Source of the DNA: Ilyomonas sp963790435
GTDB lineage: Bacteria; Bacteroidota; Bacteroidia; Chitinophagales; Chitinophagaceae
Direction: 5' to 3'
DNA length: 64,000 nucleotides
Assembly: GCA_963790435.1 (NCBI GenBank)
Contig: CAWBOI010000003.1
Location: forward strand, 434,001-498,000
Under the pieces are notes generated by a model that was not told the origin of the DNA, ran no database searches, and was given only the letters and a program-made list of their open reading frames with translations. This document shows positions 33,991 to 42,430 of this stretch, in pieces (within the stretch, counting starts at the first letter, position 1; each line of letters starts with the position of its first letter). A program made the translations under genes and the position numbers.

Positions 33991-34996
33991 TATCTGCAGC
34001 AGAAGCATCTATAGCGGCTTTTATTTTTGCTGGTGTTATGCTTTGCAGGCAAGTGCATCGGCTGGTATCGGTTGCAGTACAATCGCCACAAACGCCATCA
34101 GCAATAAAAGTGTGTGCATGTTTGCCAATCGGTCCCCAACGCCCGGCATGTATGGGTTGCAATGGTACATACAAACCAAACGCATGAATACCAACCGCGG
34201 CAGCAATATGCAAAGGACCTGTGCTGCAAGCCACCAAGCCATTGCACTGGCTGATGAATGAAACAAACTGCGCCAGTGGCATCATACCAACCAAGTTGGT
34301 AACGCGGCTGCCTACTTCATCAAACAAAGGTTGTAACGCTTTCATTTCAGATTCCGTTCCTGATATGAAAATGTTATACCGCGCAGGATCTAATTCTTTT
34401 ACCAGTTGAATGTAATTGCTAAGACTCCATTCTCTTGCATTGCCTCTTGATTTGGGATGAAGAATGAGATTATATTTTTGTTTTTGAATGAATTTTTGAT
34501 ATTGTTCTTCCAAAGGTTGCAAGCGGTTTAAGCCATATAAGTTCGATATTTCTTCGTAAGAAAATACTTTATCAATCCCAAAAGGTTTCAGCAGTTTTAA
34601 ATTAAGCTGTGCTTCGTGCAGGTTTGATTTTTTTCTACTTAAAAAAACCAATTTATTGCACGTAAACCAGTTGTACAAACGATTGGCAACACCAACGCGG
34701 ATAGGTATTTCCATTTCTTTAGCGCGTTTAGCAAGATGGGCATCAGGCTTAACAAACACTATTGCCCCTGGTGCTTCTCCTTTGATGGTAATATTGTCTT
34801 TTTCAAAGTCATTCACTTCTATAAACGCATCTACATAACCACAAGCTTCTACAATGGCTTTGGTGTAAGGTTTTCCCAACACTGAAATAGCAATGTCAGG
34901 AAACTTTTGTTTCAGCACTTTTGCCATGGGCAGTGTTAACACCATGTCGCCAATGCTATCGGTTCGGCTGAAAATTATATTTTGTAATGGTTTCAA
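33983..34996 (-). CDS. Glycosyltransferase family 9, cysteine-tailed
   Basis: 337 residues. Starts NIIFSRTDSIGDMVLTLPMAK, the classic heptosyltransferase opening, with YNLILHPKSRGNAREWSLSN and GLVACSTGPLHIAAAVGIHAFG (GPxHxA motif). The C-terminus carries a Cys-rich segment (VCGDCTATDTSRCTCLQSI), a pattern seen in family 9 members with a small metal-binding tail. It is convergent with and overlaps the GT2 gene by 8 nt. Probably works on the same surface glycan, though transcribed separately. Confidence 0.87.
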   Translation of the reverse strand: MKPLQNIIFSRTDSIGDMVLTLPMAKVLKQKFPDIAISVLGKPYTKAIVEACGYVDAFIEVNDFEKDNITIKGEAPGAIVFVKPDAHLAKRAKEMEIPIRVGVANRLYNWFTCNKLVFLSRKKSNLHEAQLNLKLLKPFGIDKVFSYEEISNLYGLNRLQPLEEQYQKFIQKQKYNLILHPKSRGNAREWSLSNYIQLVKELDPARYNIFISGTESEMKALQPLFDEVGSRVTNLVGMMPLAQFVSFISQCNGLVACSTGPLHIAAAVGIHAFGLYVPLQPIHAGRWGPIGKHAHTFIADGVCGDCTATDTSRCTCLQSITPAKIKAAIDASAADII

Positions 34997-35046
34997 CGGT
35001 TATAAAACACAAAGAGATAAAGAGCAAATAAACATGATAAAAATAA

Positions 35047-35074
35047 GAAAGCCGCAGTAATTACTGCGGCTTTC
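35047..35074. terminator. Hairpin downstream of the small secreted-protein gene
   Basis: GAAAGCCGCAGTAA / TTACTGCGGCTTTC, a perfect 14-bp inverted repeat with no loop bases between arms, followed by AAAAAG on the plus side. Acts as terminator for the minus-strand gene at 35125 (T-tract on that strand). Confidence 0.75.
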
Positions 35075-35124
35075 AAAAAGTTACAACCTTTGGTTATAAA
35101 ATAAGAAGCGAAAGCATCGCTGCT

Positions 35125-35313
35125 TCATTTTATATGAGGCTTCTTGGTTTTTGTTTTCATGGTTGAATCGCCTTTCATGGTTTTCGACTTATGCATGGAT
35201 TTATGATGTCCTGAATGCTGCATAGTAGTATCGGTACCGGTTTGTGCGAAGCTAGCAGAAGAAATAACCACAGTTGCTGCTAAAAGGGCAAAAATCTTTT
35301 TCATAGTTTTCAT
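35125..35313 (-). CDS. Small secreted His/Lys/Met-rich protein
   Basis: 62 residues from the ATG complementary to 35311-35313; MKTMKKIFALLAATVVISSA is a signal peptide cut after FA. The mature part is short, very basic and rich in His, Met and Lys (MQHSGHHKSMHKSKTM, then TMKTKTKKPHIK). His/Met-rich secreted peptides often bind copper or other metals, but this is a guess. No homologue recognised. Ends at a strong hairpin. Confidence 0.55.
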   Translation of the reverse strand: MKTMKKIFALLAATVVISSASFAQTGTDTTMQHSGHHKSMHKSKTMKGDSTMKTKTKKPHIK

Positions 35314-35401
35314 TGTTTGTCTTCTTAGACCATAAATTTTGCCACAAGTAAAAAGCAACTAAAAGTTTTCCCTTCCTTTAACAATTTTTTAACCTATATT
35401 T

Positions 35402-36676
35402 TTACAACTCAGGATAAAGGGGAAAGCCTTTCATAAAATGGTTTACTTCTTCTTTTACTTTTCTTAGTTTATCGCTGTTATCTGCGTTCTTCAATGCTTC
35501 ATCAATGTAGTTTACAATGAGGAGCATGTGTTCTTCTTGCATATCACGCGTAGTTACAGCAGGCACCCCAATGCGAATGCCTGAGGTAACAAATGCACTT
35601 TTATCATCAAACGGAACCATGTTTTTATTTACCGTAATATCAGCTTCGCCCAATACAGCTTCTGCCCTCTTTCCTGTGATATTTTTATTACGCAAATCAA
35701 TCAGCATTAAATGATTGTCGGTACCGCCACTAATGAGGTTGTAATCCTTATCTACAAAGGCTTTCGCCATGGCTTGTGCATTCTTCACAATCTGCTGAGC
35801 ATAGGTAGTAAATTCATCGCTTAATATCTCGCCAAAAGCAACAGCTTTGGCAGCAATGATGTGTTCCAACGGTCCGCCCTGCGTGCCGGGAAATACAGCC
35901 AGATCAATCAGCTTACTCATCATCTGCGTATTGCCTTTATTGTCTTTTGCACCAAATGGATTTTCGAAATCTTTTCCTATCATAATGATGCCGCCACGAG
36001 GTCCGCGCAAGGTTTTGTGCGTGGTAGAAGTAACGATGTGGCAATGTTCAAACGGCGAATTGAGCAAGCCTTTGGCGATTAATCCTGCCGGATGTGCAAT
36101 ATCAGCCATTACCAAAGCGCCTACTTCATCAGCTACTTTGCGGATGCGGGCGTAATCCCATTCGCGGCTGTATGCACTGGCTCCGCAATAAATAAGTTTG
36201 GGTTTGTGCTCATGTGCTTTGGCTTCAAGCATTTCGTAATCAACAAAACCTTCTTTGGTTACGCCATAAAACTCGGGGTGGTACAATTTGCCGCTGTAAT
36301 TTACCGGCGAGCCGTGCGTAAGATGACCACCCATGCTTAAATCTAAACCCAGTGTTACATCGCCAGGCTTTAATACCGCCAAAGCCACAGCCGCATTGGC
36401 TTGTGCACCGCTGTGTGGTTGCACGTTGGCATATTCAATATTGAAAATTTGTTTGAGCCGGTCAATAGCAAGTTGCTCGCTTTCATCTACCACTTCACAA
36501 CCGCCATAATAGCGTCTGCCCGGATACCCTTCTGCATATTTGTTGGTGAGTACGCTGCCCATTGCCTGTATTACCTGCAATGAAGTAAAGTTTTCAGAAG
36601 CAATGAGTTCGATGCCGCGGCGCTGGCGTTCTAATTCTTTATTAATGAGATTGAATAGCTGTGTGTCTTTTTGCAT
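35402..36676 (-). CDS. glyA: Serine hydroxymethyltransferase
   Basis: 424 residues from the ATG complementary to 36674-36676 (MQKDTQLFNLINKELERQRR). PLP enzyme interconverting serine and glycine with tetrahydrofolate as one-carbon carrier. Motifs: IELIASENFTS, NKYAEGYPGRRYYGGCE, GAQANAAVALAVL, the PLP Lys in VTSTTHKTLRGPRGG, and FPGTQGGPLEHIIAAKA. All intact. It supplies the one-carbon units that the folate pathway (folK at 15.3 kb) needs. Single gene. Confidence 0.96.
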   Translation of the reverse strand: MQKDTQLFNLINKELERQRRGIELIASENFTSLQVIQAMGSVLTNKYAEGYPGRRYYGGCEVVDESEQLAIDRLKQIFNIEYANVQPHSGAQANAAVALAVLKPGDVTLGLDLSMGGHLTHGSPVNYSGKLYHPEFYGVTKEGFVDYEMLEAKAHEHKPKLIYCGASAYSREWDYARIRKVADEVGALVMADIAHPAGLIAKGLLNSPFEHCHIVTSTTHKTLRGPRGGIIMIGKDFENPFGAKDNKGNTQMMSKLIDLAVFPGTQGGPLEHIIAAKAVAFGEILSDEFTTYAQQIVKNAQAMAKAFVDKDYNLISGGTDNHLMLIDLRNKNITGKRAEAVLGEADITVNKNMVPFDDKSAFVTSGIRIGVPAVTTRDMQEEHMLLIVNYIDEALKNADNSDKLRKVKEEVNHFMKGFPLYPEL

Positions 36677-36754
36677 GAAAGAAAAATTAGGTTGCAAAAG
36701 TATGAGAAGTGAATTAGGAATTGGAGTTGTGAGTGAGGATTGTTAGTGTGTTTT

Positions 36755-37234
36755 TTATAAAACATCTTTTGATCGTAAATGTGCGGTTTCAATAATTTTG
36801 TTGCAAGCGTTTAAGAAATCGGTAAGACCTCTTTGCTGCGTTTCAAAATCCGGCGACCAGAATTCGTAAGAAAACACTTTATCGGCTAAGCCAAATTTGA
36901 TTTTACAAGTTGTTCCGTCCCTGCCACTCAGTTCAGCTTTAGCGACATTTATATCGTTAATTTTAAAACAGCATTACTCAACGCTTCAAACTCATCAACG
37001 CTTATTGCAAACACTGTATCTTGTGCTTTACAAACTTTATTCTTGATTTTTGTTAACGGATTGGATATAAGATGTACACTTGGTTGTTTGTTTTTATTGA
37101 CAATATTGATAACGATATGATGATTTGGAATGCGTAACGAATGCTTAATTCAAATGAGATGGAATTAATCTCGTCATTGTCTTGTGCAAAAGATGAGTAA
37201 AAGAAAAAGACAAATAAACAGGTAAAAACTTCAT
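36755..37234 (-). pseudogene. Decayed gene for a secreted protein, several frameshifts
   Basis: Reading the minus strand from ATG (37232-37234), coding-like pieces appear in all three frames: a signal-like start with SFAQDNDEINSISFELSIR, then IVINIVNKNKQPSVHLISNP and VFAISVDEFEALSNAVLKL in a second frame, then NVAKAELSGRDGTTCKIKFG, ADKVFSYEFWSPDF and GLTDFLNACNKIIETAHLR in a third, ending TAA at 36755. In order they would form one protein of about 155 residues. At least three indels separate them. No family recognised. Confidence 0.6.
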
Positions 37235-37275
37235 TGTTATAAATGATAAATTCTATACTAAGATAAATTGTTTTT

Positions 37276-38478
37276 TTACATAAACCTCATCTTCTCATAC
37301 TTCTTCCCCAAAATTTTCTCATCATCCGCTCCCAACCATTTATTCAACACCGTTGCATACACATTTTTAAAATCAACCTGATATTGCAAGTCGCCATCTT
37401 TTAAATTGGCCAAATCTGGCATAGCGTTAATCAAGCCCTTTTGTTGCAAATTACCGCTTACCAAAAACATATTGTTCGCTGTTCCATGATCCGTGCCGCC
37501 GCTTGCATTTTGCGCCACGCGCCTGCCAAATTCACTGAATGTAAACAACAACACATCATCAAACCGATGGTTTGTTTTCATATCATTTACAAAAGCAGTT
37601 ACCGCATCATTCATCTCCGTAAACAAACGCTGTTGCTGTTGTTGCTGGTTCACATGCGTATCAAAACTGCCATGACTCACATAATAAACTTTGGTGTTGA
37701 TGTCAGATAAAATCAAGGAAGCAATCGTCTTCAAACTATTGCCCAGCGCGGTTTTTGGATAATCAGCCGAAGTAGGATGCAGCTTGCTTTGCTGAAAAAT
37801 ATAATCGGCGCTGCTCAAGGTTTCCGCCATCGTTTTGTATAAATAATCAACCGGCTTTTCATGATCATCGCTGCGATAACTTTTCGATAGCGCGTTAAAA
37901 TAATCCTCATGGCTGGTGTTGTACAAACGCCGCGGATCGCGCAAGGCAATTCCTTTTTCATTTACTCCTTTCAATGCTAAACTCAACGTATCATCAATCT
38001 CCAAAGCCTGTGTGGGCTTATCGCAACCTGAACACTGCGCATCTAAGTAACGACCAATCCAACCCGTTTGCCAGGTTTGGTTGCTTTCACTTCCTGTTTG
38101 CCAAATGTCCATGCTCCTGAAATGGCTTCTGTCGGGATTCGGATAACCCACGCTGTTGATAATGCCTAAACTACCATCGCTATACAAATTGGCAAAGCCT
38201 CCTAATGCCGGATGCAAGCCCACTTCATCAGTTATCATTACCGCTTTCTCTTTTGCAATACCGAGGTTCGGACGCACACTTTGGTATACATCGTTATGAA
38301 CAGGTATTACGGTGTTCAAGCCATCATTGCCACCGCTTAGTTGCAGTACCACAACCACTTTATTTTGTTGTGGCAGGAACGGTGTTTTATTTTCAAATGC
38401 TTTTAAAAATTTCGGTATTAAAAACGCGCCCGTAGCCAACGAACCGATTTGTAAAAACTCTCTGCGTTTAATCAACAT
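37276..38478 (-). CDS. DUF1501 protein (secreted, sulfatase-like fold)
   Basis: 400 residues. Starts MLIKRREFLQIGSLATGAFL, a twin-arginine-like signal (KRREFLQIG), so export by the Tat system (tatA at 12.2 kb) is plausible. Family motifs: KVVVVLQLSGGNDGLNTVIP, LHPALGGFANLYSDGSLGIIN, GYPNPDRSHFRSMDIWQTG, YYVSHGSFDTHVNQQQQQQR, LLFTFSEFGRRVAQNASGGT DHG. DUF1501 proteins have an alkaline-phosphatase-like fold and unknown substrates. They are nearly always beside a DUF1800 gene, as here (102 nt upstream on the same strand). Confidence 0.92.
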   Translation of the reverse strand: MLIKRREFLQIGSLATGAFLIPKFLKAFENKTPFLPQQNKVVVVLQLSGGNDGLNTVIPVHNDVYQSVRPNLGIAKEKAVMITDEVGLHPALGGFANLYSDGSLGIINSVGYPNPDRSHFRSMDIWQTGSESNQTWQTGWIGRYLDAQCSGCDKPTQALEIDDTLSLALKGVNEKGIALRDPRRLYNTSHEDYFNALSKSYRSDDHEKPVDYLYKTMAETLSSADYIFQQSKLHPTSADYPKTALGNSLKTIASLILSDINTKVYYVSHGSFDTHVNQQQQQQRLFTEMNDAVTAFVNDMKTNHRFDDVLLFTFSEFGRRVAQNASGGTDHGTANNMFLVSGNLQQKGLINAMPDLANLKDGDLQYQVDFKNVYATVLNKWLGADDEKILGKKYEKMRFM

Positions 38479-38580
38479 AATAGTATTGTTAATTGATAAT
38501 TGTTAATGGTAAATTGGTTTTGCACTGTCTTCTTGCAGCTTACTACTCGTAGCTCAAAGCTCACCGCTCGTAGCTTACCT

Positions 38581-40059
38581 TCAGCACAACTGGTATTCCG
38601 GCGTGCTCATTAGTGCAATGGCTGTTGTTTTAATGTAAGTTTCGCGGCTGCTATTGTCTGTTATTTTTTGAACAGTAGATTGATTTACTGAAGGCGAAGA
38701 CGTTTGCAATAAAACGCTTTGCAAAGCGGTGTATAAGCTGTCTCTTTTTACATCCATGAACTCGTTTGTAAAGCTTGCCCAGTCAATGTTTGCACGTAAT
38801 TGAAATGCATCGTTACCCACAGCTTTGTTTTTGCCCATTTTTAGGTTACTAAACTTTTCAGCCATACCCATTTGCACATCATCATCTTGTTTTGTGGCGA
38901 TAGAAAATGTATCATCATCTTTCAGCAATTGCGGAATGCGAAGACGAAGCATTAAGGTTGAACTGTCAATCCAAGATTTTCCACCTGCCCAACCCGCAAC
39001 GTTGGGCGGATAAAACAACAACTGCCCCAATGCTTTTTGCAACAGCAACTGCACGGCTTCATTTTCCAATTGCATAGGCAAAATGCGGCGAATGCCAACC
39101 AGCAATTCAACCGGTGATTTGATGTTGGCGCCCACATTTTTTTCATCGTAAAACCAAGTGCTGGTGAAGATGTCATCCAGTAAAGATTGTATATTGTAAT
39201 TGCTTTGATAAAATCTGTCGGCAAGCCATTTTACATGGTTTTCATCAACCGTTTCGTTTATAAGGTTGCGGTAAATTTTTCGCGTGATAAAGAGAGACGT
39301 TTGTTTTTGCTCTAAAATAATGTTGAGTATATCATCTCCATTAAAATTACCCTGCTTACCCAAAAATGTTTTTGTGCCATCATCATGCAAAAACGGACGA
39401 AATTTAAAACTGCCATCCACGTCAAAACCCCAGCCGGTAAAAGCCCGCGCAGCTTCTTTCACATCCTGCTCTGTATAATTTCCTCGCCCCATAGTAAATA
39501 ATTCCATCACTTCGCGGGCAAAGTTTTCATTGGGGTGTTGCTTTTTGTTTTGCTGATTATTTAAAAAGCTTAGCATGGAAGCGCTTTTGCTAACCGCTTT
39601 CAACAAATCGCCAAAGTTGCCCAACGCATTGCTGCGCACTGTGTTCAGCAGCAATTGCTGATAATAAATATTGATGATACGCGAAGCGAAATGACCATGC
39701 CAGAAGAGAGACATTTTTTCGCGAAGCCCTGCTTCTGAATTTACCATTTCGTTGAGCCAGGTAATATTAAGTTTACTGATGTCTTCGCGTACTTGTTTTT
39801 GTATTTCTTTTTTTGTTTCGGCAGATAAGCTATCCTTCTTTATTACCGGCGTATTACCTGCGCTTTTCACGTCGTTCATTATATTTCCCAACACGTTCGT
39901 TGCAACAACAATATCTTTTGGCGAAGAAGAGGAAGCCGCGCGGATGGCAGCGTAACGCTTCTCTACATGCTTATCATTCAAAGATGCAATTTCATTTGCG
40001 GCAACGCCAAAACCGGTGCGCCACAGCAAATGCTGATTTCTTAATTGTGGGCTGACCAA
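38581..40059 (-). CDS. DUF1800 protein
   Basis: 492 residues. Begins NQHLLWRTGFGVAANEI; the core has MSLFWHGHFASRIIN, SMLSFLNNQQNKKQHPNENF AREVMELFTMGRGNYTEQDV and REVMELFT, EAARAFTGWGF, HDDGTKTFLGKQGNFNGDDI and FYPPNVAGWAGGKSWIDSST, all hallmarks of DUF1800. The best start is TTG at 40059; no ATG exists before the domain, and no signal peptide is evident, so the true N-terminus is uncertain. Pair with the DUF1501 gene; together they are thought to handle some exported substrate, function unknown. Confidence 0.9.
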   Translation of the reverse strand: MVSPQLRNQHLLWRTGFGVAANEIASLNDKHVEKRYAAIRAASSSSPKDIVVATNVLGNIMNDVKSAGNTPVIKKDSLSAETKKEIQKQVREDISKLNITWLNEMVNSEAGLREKMSLFWHGHFASRIINIYYQQLLLNTVRSNALGNFGDLLKAVSKSASMLSFLNNQQNKKQHPNENFAREVMELFTMGRGNYTEQDVKEAARAFTGWGFDVDGSFKFRPFLHDDGTKTFLGKQGNFNGDDILNIILEQKQTSLFITRKIYRNLINETVDENHVKWLADRFYQSNYNIQSLLDDIFTSTWFYDEKNVGANIKSPVELLVGIRRILPMQLENEAVQLLLQKALGQLLFYPPNVAGWAGGKSWIDSSTLMLRLRIPQLLKDDDTFSIATKQDDDVQMGMAEKFSNLKMGKNKAVGNDAFQLRANIDWASFTNEFMDVKRDSLYTALQSVLLQTSSPSVNQSTVQKITDNSSRETYIKTTAIALMSTPEYQLC

Positions 40060-40107
40060 AATAATTTTTAGAAATAGACAAAAAGAAAAAGGTTTGGTTT
40101 AATGAAG

Positions 40108-40292
40108 CTCTTCTGAACCACGAAGTGAAAAAGAACACGAAGTTTCACGAAGATATTTTTTACGTCTTTGCAATTGAAATGAGTACTCTCTTTTGGAAAT
40201 GCTCAATTACTTTCAGAACCTGCCTACCGGACAGGCAGGCGCAAGAGACGATTCATCGGAGCGATACAGTTTAGTACATAAAACTGTATTTT
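40108..40292. repeat. Composite intergenic element, copy A
   Basis: In order: a CACGAAG-type arm (about 40112-40150), CGTCTTTGCAATTGAAATGA, GAGTACTC-like and TGCTCAATTACTTTCAGAAC, the palindrome CCTGCCT acCGGAC AGGCAGG (40219-40239), CGATTCATCGGAGCG, and ACATAAAACTGTATT. The same modules occur in the same order at 56.26-56.51 kb with a longer interior. No coding capacity. It fills the DUF1800/corA spacer (40060-40329). Confidence 0.6.
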
Positions 40293-40329
40293 GTTTTTAT
40301 AACAATTTCAAACATTTGTGTTTAGGTTC

Positions 40330-41439
40330 TCATACTGTTTTTAACCAGCCGTGCTTTTTAAAAAAATAAATCATATACACCGGAATGAGCAACATTAACG
40401 CAACGGCAAACCAAAACCCATACTCATTATGCAGCCACGGCACACGGTCGAAGTTCATTCCAAAAATGCCGCCGATAACCGTTGCCGGCGCCATCAAACA
40501 GGTAACAATGGCAAGTACTTTCATGATTTCATTCATGCGAATGTTGGCTTTGTTTAAATACAAATCCTGCATGTTCATCATCATGTCTCGGTAGTTATCA
40601 ACCATATCAGCAGCCTGCATAATGTGGTCGTACACATCTTTAAAATAACGCATTAATTTTTTGCTTATCAGATCGCTGTCGCTGCGGATGATGCTGCTAA
40701 CTATATCGCGCACCGGAAGTATGTTTCTGCGCAGCACAATCAATTCTTTGCGCAAGCGGTTGGTTTGTGCAAGCGAGTCGGCGCTGCTGCCGCGAATGAT
40801 TTCATCTTCAGCATCTTCAAGGCAGTCGCTCAGCTTATCCATCACAATAAAATAATGGTCAACAATCAAATCAATTAACGAATAAGCCAAATAATCGGCA
40901 CCCGCGTTGCGAACCTTGCTGGCAGCCGATTTCAGCTTTTCCCTAAGTGTGTTGAACACATCACGTTTGGCATCTTCCTGAAACGTTATCACAAAGTTTT
41001 TTCCCAGCACAATACTGATTTGCTCCTGCTCAACCGTGATGGTTTTTTCATTAAAATAAATCATGTTTAAAAGGCAATACACGATGTTATCTACCTCATC
41101 CATTTTGGGTCGTTGTCCAACACTAATGATATCTTCTTCAATGAGAGGATGAACGCCAAAATGCCCGCAAATTTCTTTTACATAATCTCTGCGAATGCCA
41201 TCTACATTTATCCAGCTTATACAGGATGAATCTTTGAAAACAAAGGTTTCTTCGGGCGTTTGTAACTGGTGAACTTTTACATCCTGCCCATCGTATTGAT
41301 AGACGCAAATGGTTGCGTTTCTTGCGTCTTCTCTCGCCTGCGAATCAACAGGATTGTACATTCTTTCCCTTCGTAAGCTGGCTTTGTAGTTTTTATAATT
41401 GAAGAAAGAACCGATAGCATTTTTTGTTTGCGATAGCAT
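40330..41439 (-). CDS. corA: Magnesium/cobalt transporter CorA
   Basis: 369 residues. Large N-terminal cytoplasmic domain (SCISWINVDGIRRDYVKEIC, HPLIEEDIISVGQRPKMDEV), long stalk helix (RKELIVLRRNILPVRDIVSS), then two C-terminal membrane helices. The signature GMN motif is GIFGMNFDRVP between them, followed by HNEYGFWFAVALMLLIPVYM and a basic end. Pentameric channel for Mg2+ and other divalent ions. 9 nt downstream of the DUF72 gene's stop? No: the DUF72 gene lies upstream of it on the same strand with a 9-nt gap, so the two are co-transcribed. Confidence 0.94.
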   Translation of the reverse strand: MLSQTKNAIGSFFNYKNYKASLRRERMYNPVDSQAREDARNATICVYQYDGQDVKVHQLQTPEETFVFKDSSCISWINVDGIRRDYVKEICGHFGVHPLIEEDIISVGQRPKMDEVDNIVYCLLNMIYFNEKTITVEQEQISIVLGKNFVITFQEDAKRDVFNTLREKLKSAASKVRNAGADYLAYSLIDLIVDHYFIVMDKLSDCLEDAEDEIIRGSSADSLAQTNRLRKELIVLRRNILPVRDIVSSIIRSDSDLISKKLMRYFKDVYDHIMQAADMVDNYRDMMMNMQDLYLNKANIRMNEIMKVLAIVTCLMAPATVIGGIFGMNFDRVPWLHNEYGFWFAVALMLLIPVYMIYFFKKHGWLKTV

Positions 41440-41448
41440 GGCAACATT

Positions 41449-42201
41449 TTATTTTGACATCGTTTGAATCATTTCTATCAGCCGGTTTGCATTGGCAAGG
41501 GCGTGACCGTTTATATCGTTATTAAAATAAGCCCAAACTACAGCCTTTTCTTTTGTCCATTCCATAAATTTTTCTGCATAAGAATACAACATTTCATCGC
41601 TGTATGATGACGCATACAGGGCTTCTGGTCCATGAAACCGAACATAAATATTGTTAGCTGTAATCAGTTCTTCGTAAGGAAACCTGCCATCTGATTGTGA
41701 GATCACAAACGCGATGTTGCACTTGGTTAATAAACTAATACTATCTACTTCAAGCCATGATGAATGCCGGACTTCGAGTGCAAACTGATATTGCTTATAA
41801 TCACGTTTTAGTAACGAAAACAAATAGTCGGTTCGCTCATAATCAAACTGCAAAGAAGGTGGTAATTGCAGCAAAACCAAACCGCATAAATGTTGAACCG
41901 GCTCTATAGCTGCGAAGAATTTTTCCAGTGGCTCTTCCGGATCTTTCAGGCGTTTGGTTTGTGTAAGAAACCGATTCATTTTGATTGAGAACCGAAAGGT
42001 ATCGGGCACTTTTGTCTTCCAGTTTTCTACCGTTGATAACCGTGGGGTATGATAGAAAGTTGTATTGATTTCGGTGGTTGAAAAATGCTGTGCGTAATAG
42101 CTTAAATAATCGGTGGACTTTGTTTCTTTTGGATAGAAAGTATCTTTCCAATGCTTGTAGCTCCAACCCGATGTTCCGATGTGAATGTTGTGTAGCGACA
42201 T
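41449..42201 (-). CDS. DUF72 (YecE-like) TIM-barrel protein
   Basis: 250 residues. Typical DUF72 elements: IHIGTSGWSYKHWKDTFYPK at the front, FSTTEINTTFYHTPRLSTVENW, FRFSIKMNRFLTQTKRLKDP, CGLVLLQLPPSLQFDYERTD, ALEVRHSSWLEVDS, NNIYVRFHGPEALYASSYSD and WAYFNNDINGHALANANRL. TIM-barrel fold of unknown activity, often linked to nucleic-acid or Fe-S contexts. First gene of a pair with corA (9-nt gap). Confidence 0.9.
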   Translation of the reverse strand: MSLHNIHIGTSGWSYKHWKDTFYPKETKSTDYLSYYAQHFSTTEINTTFYHTPRLSTVENWKTKVPDTFRFSIKMNRFLTQTKRLKDPEEPLEKFFAAIEPVQHLCGLVLLQLPPSLQFDYERTDYLFSLLKRDYKQYQFALEVRHSSWLEVDSISLLTKCNIAFVISQSDGRFPYEELITANNIYVRFHGPEALYASSYSDEMLYSYAEKFMEWTKEKAVVWAYFNNDINGHALANANRLIEMIQTMSK

Positions 42202-42339
42202 ATTATCGCCTTCTGCGAATTATACACCGTTTTTGTTTTTGCCCAGATTTTTGATTGATATTTTTTGATTTGTGACCGCTGAGAGCCACACCAGCAAAAG
42301 CTTTCAGCTTATGATTATGTTCTTTAAAAAACGGCAAAA

Positions 42340-42376
42340 ACAAAAGGCTTACGAACATTTTTCATAAGCCTTTTGT
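42340..42376. terminator. Terminator of the M1 peptidase gene
   Basis: ACAAAAGGCTTA / TAAGCCTTTTGT with a 13-nt loop, in the 42.20-42.43 kb spacer between two minus-strand genes. Its 5' flank contains the 11-mer GCAAAAACAAA (42334); another copy is at 42232. Confidence 0.8.
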
Positions 42377-42430
42377 TTTCTTTATCCCTATCCCATTCAT
42401 CCCAAACATCCAATCAATCCCGGTTCAGAA

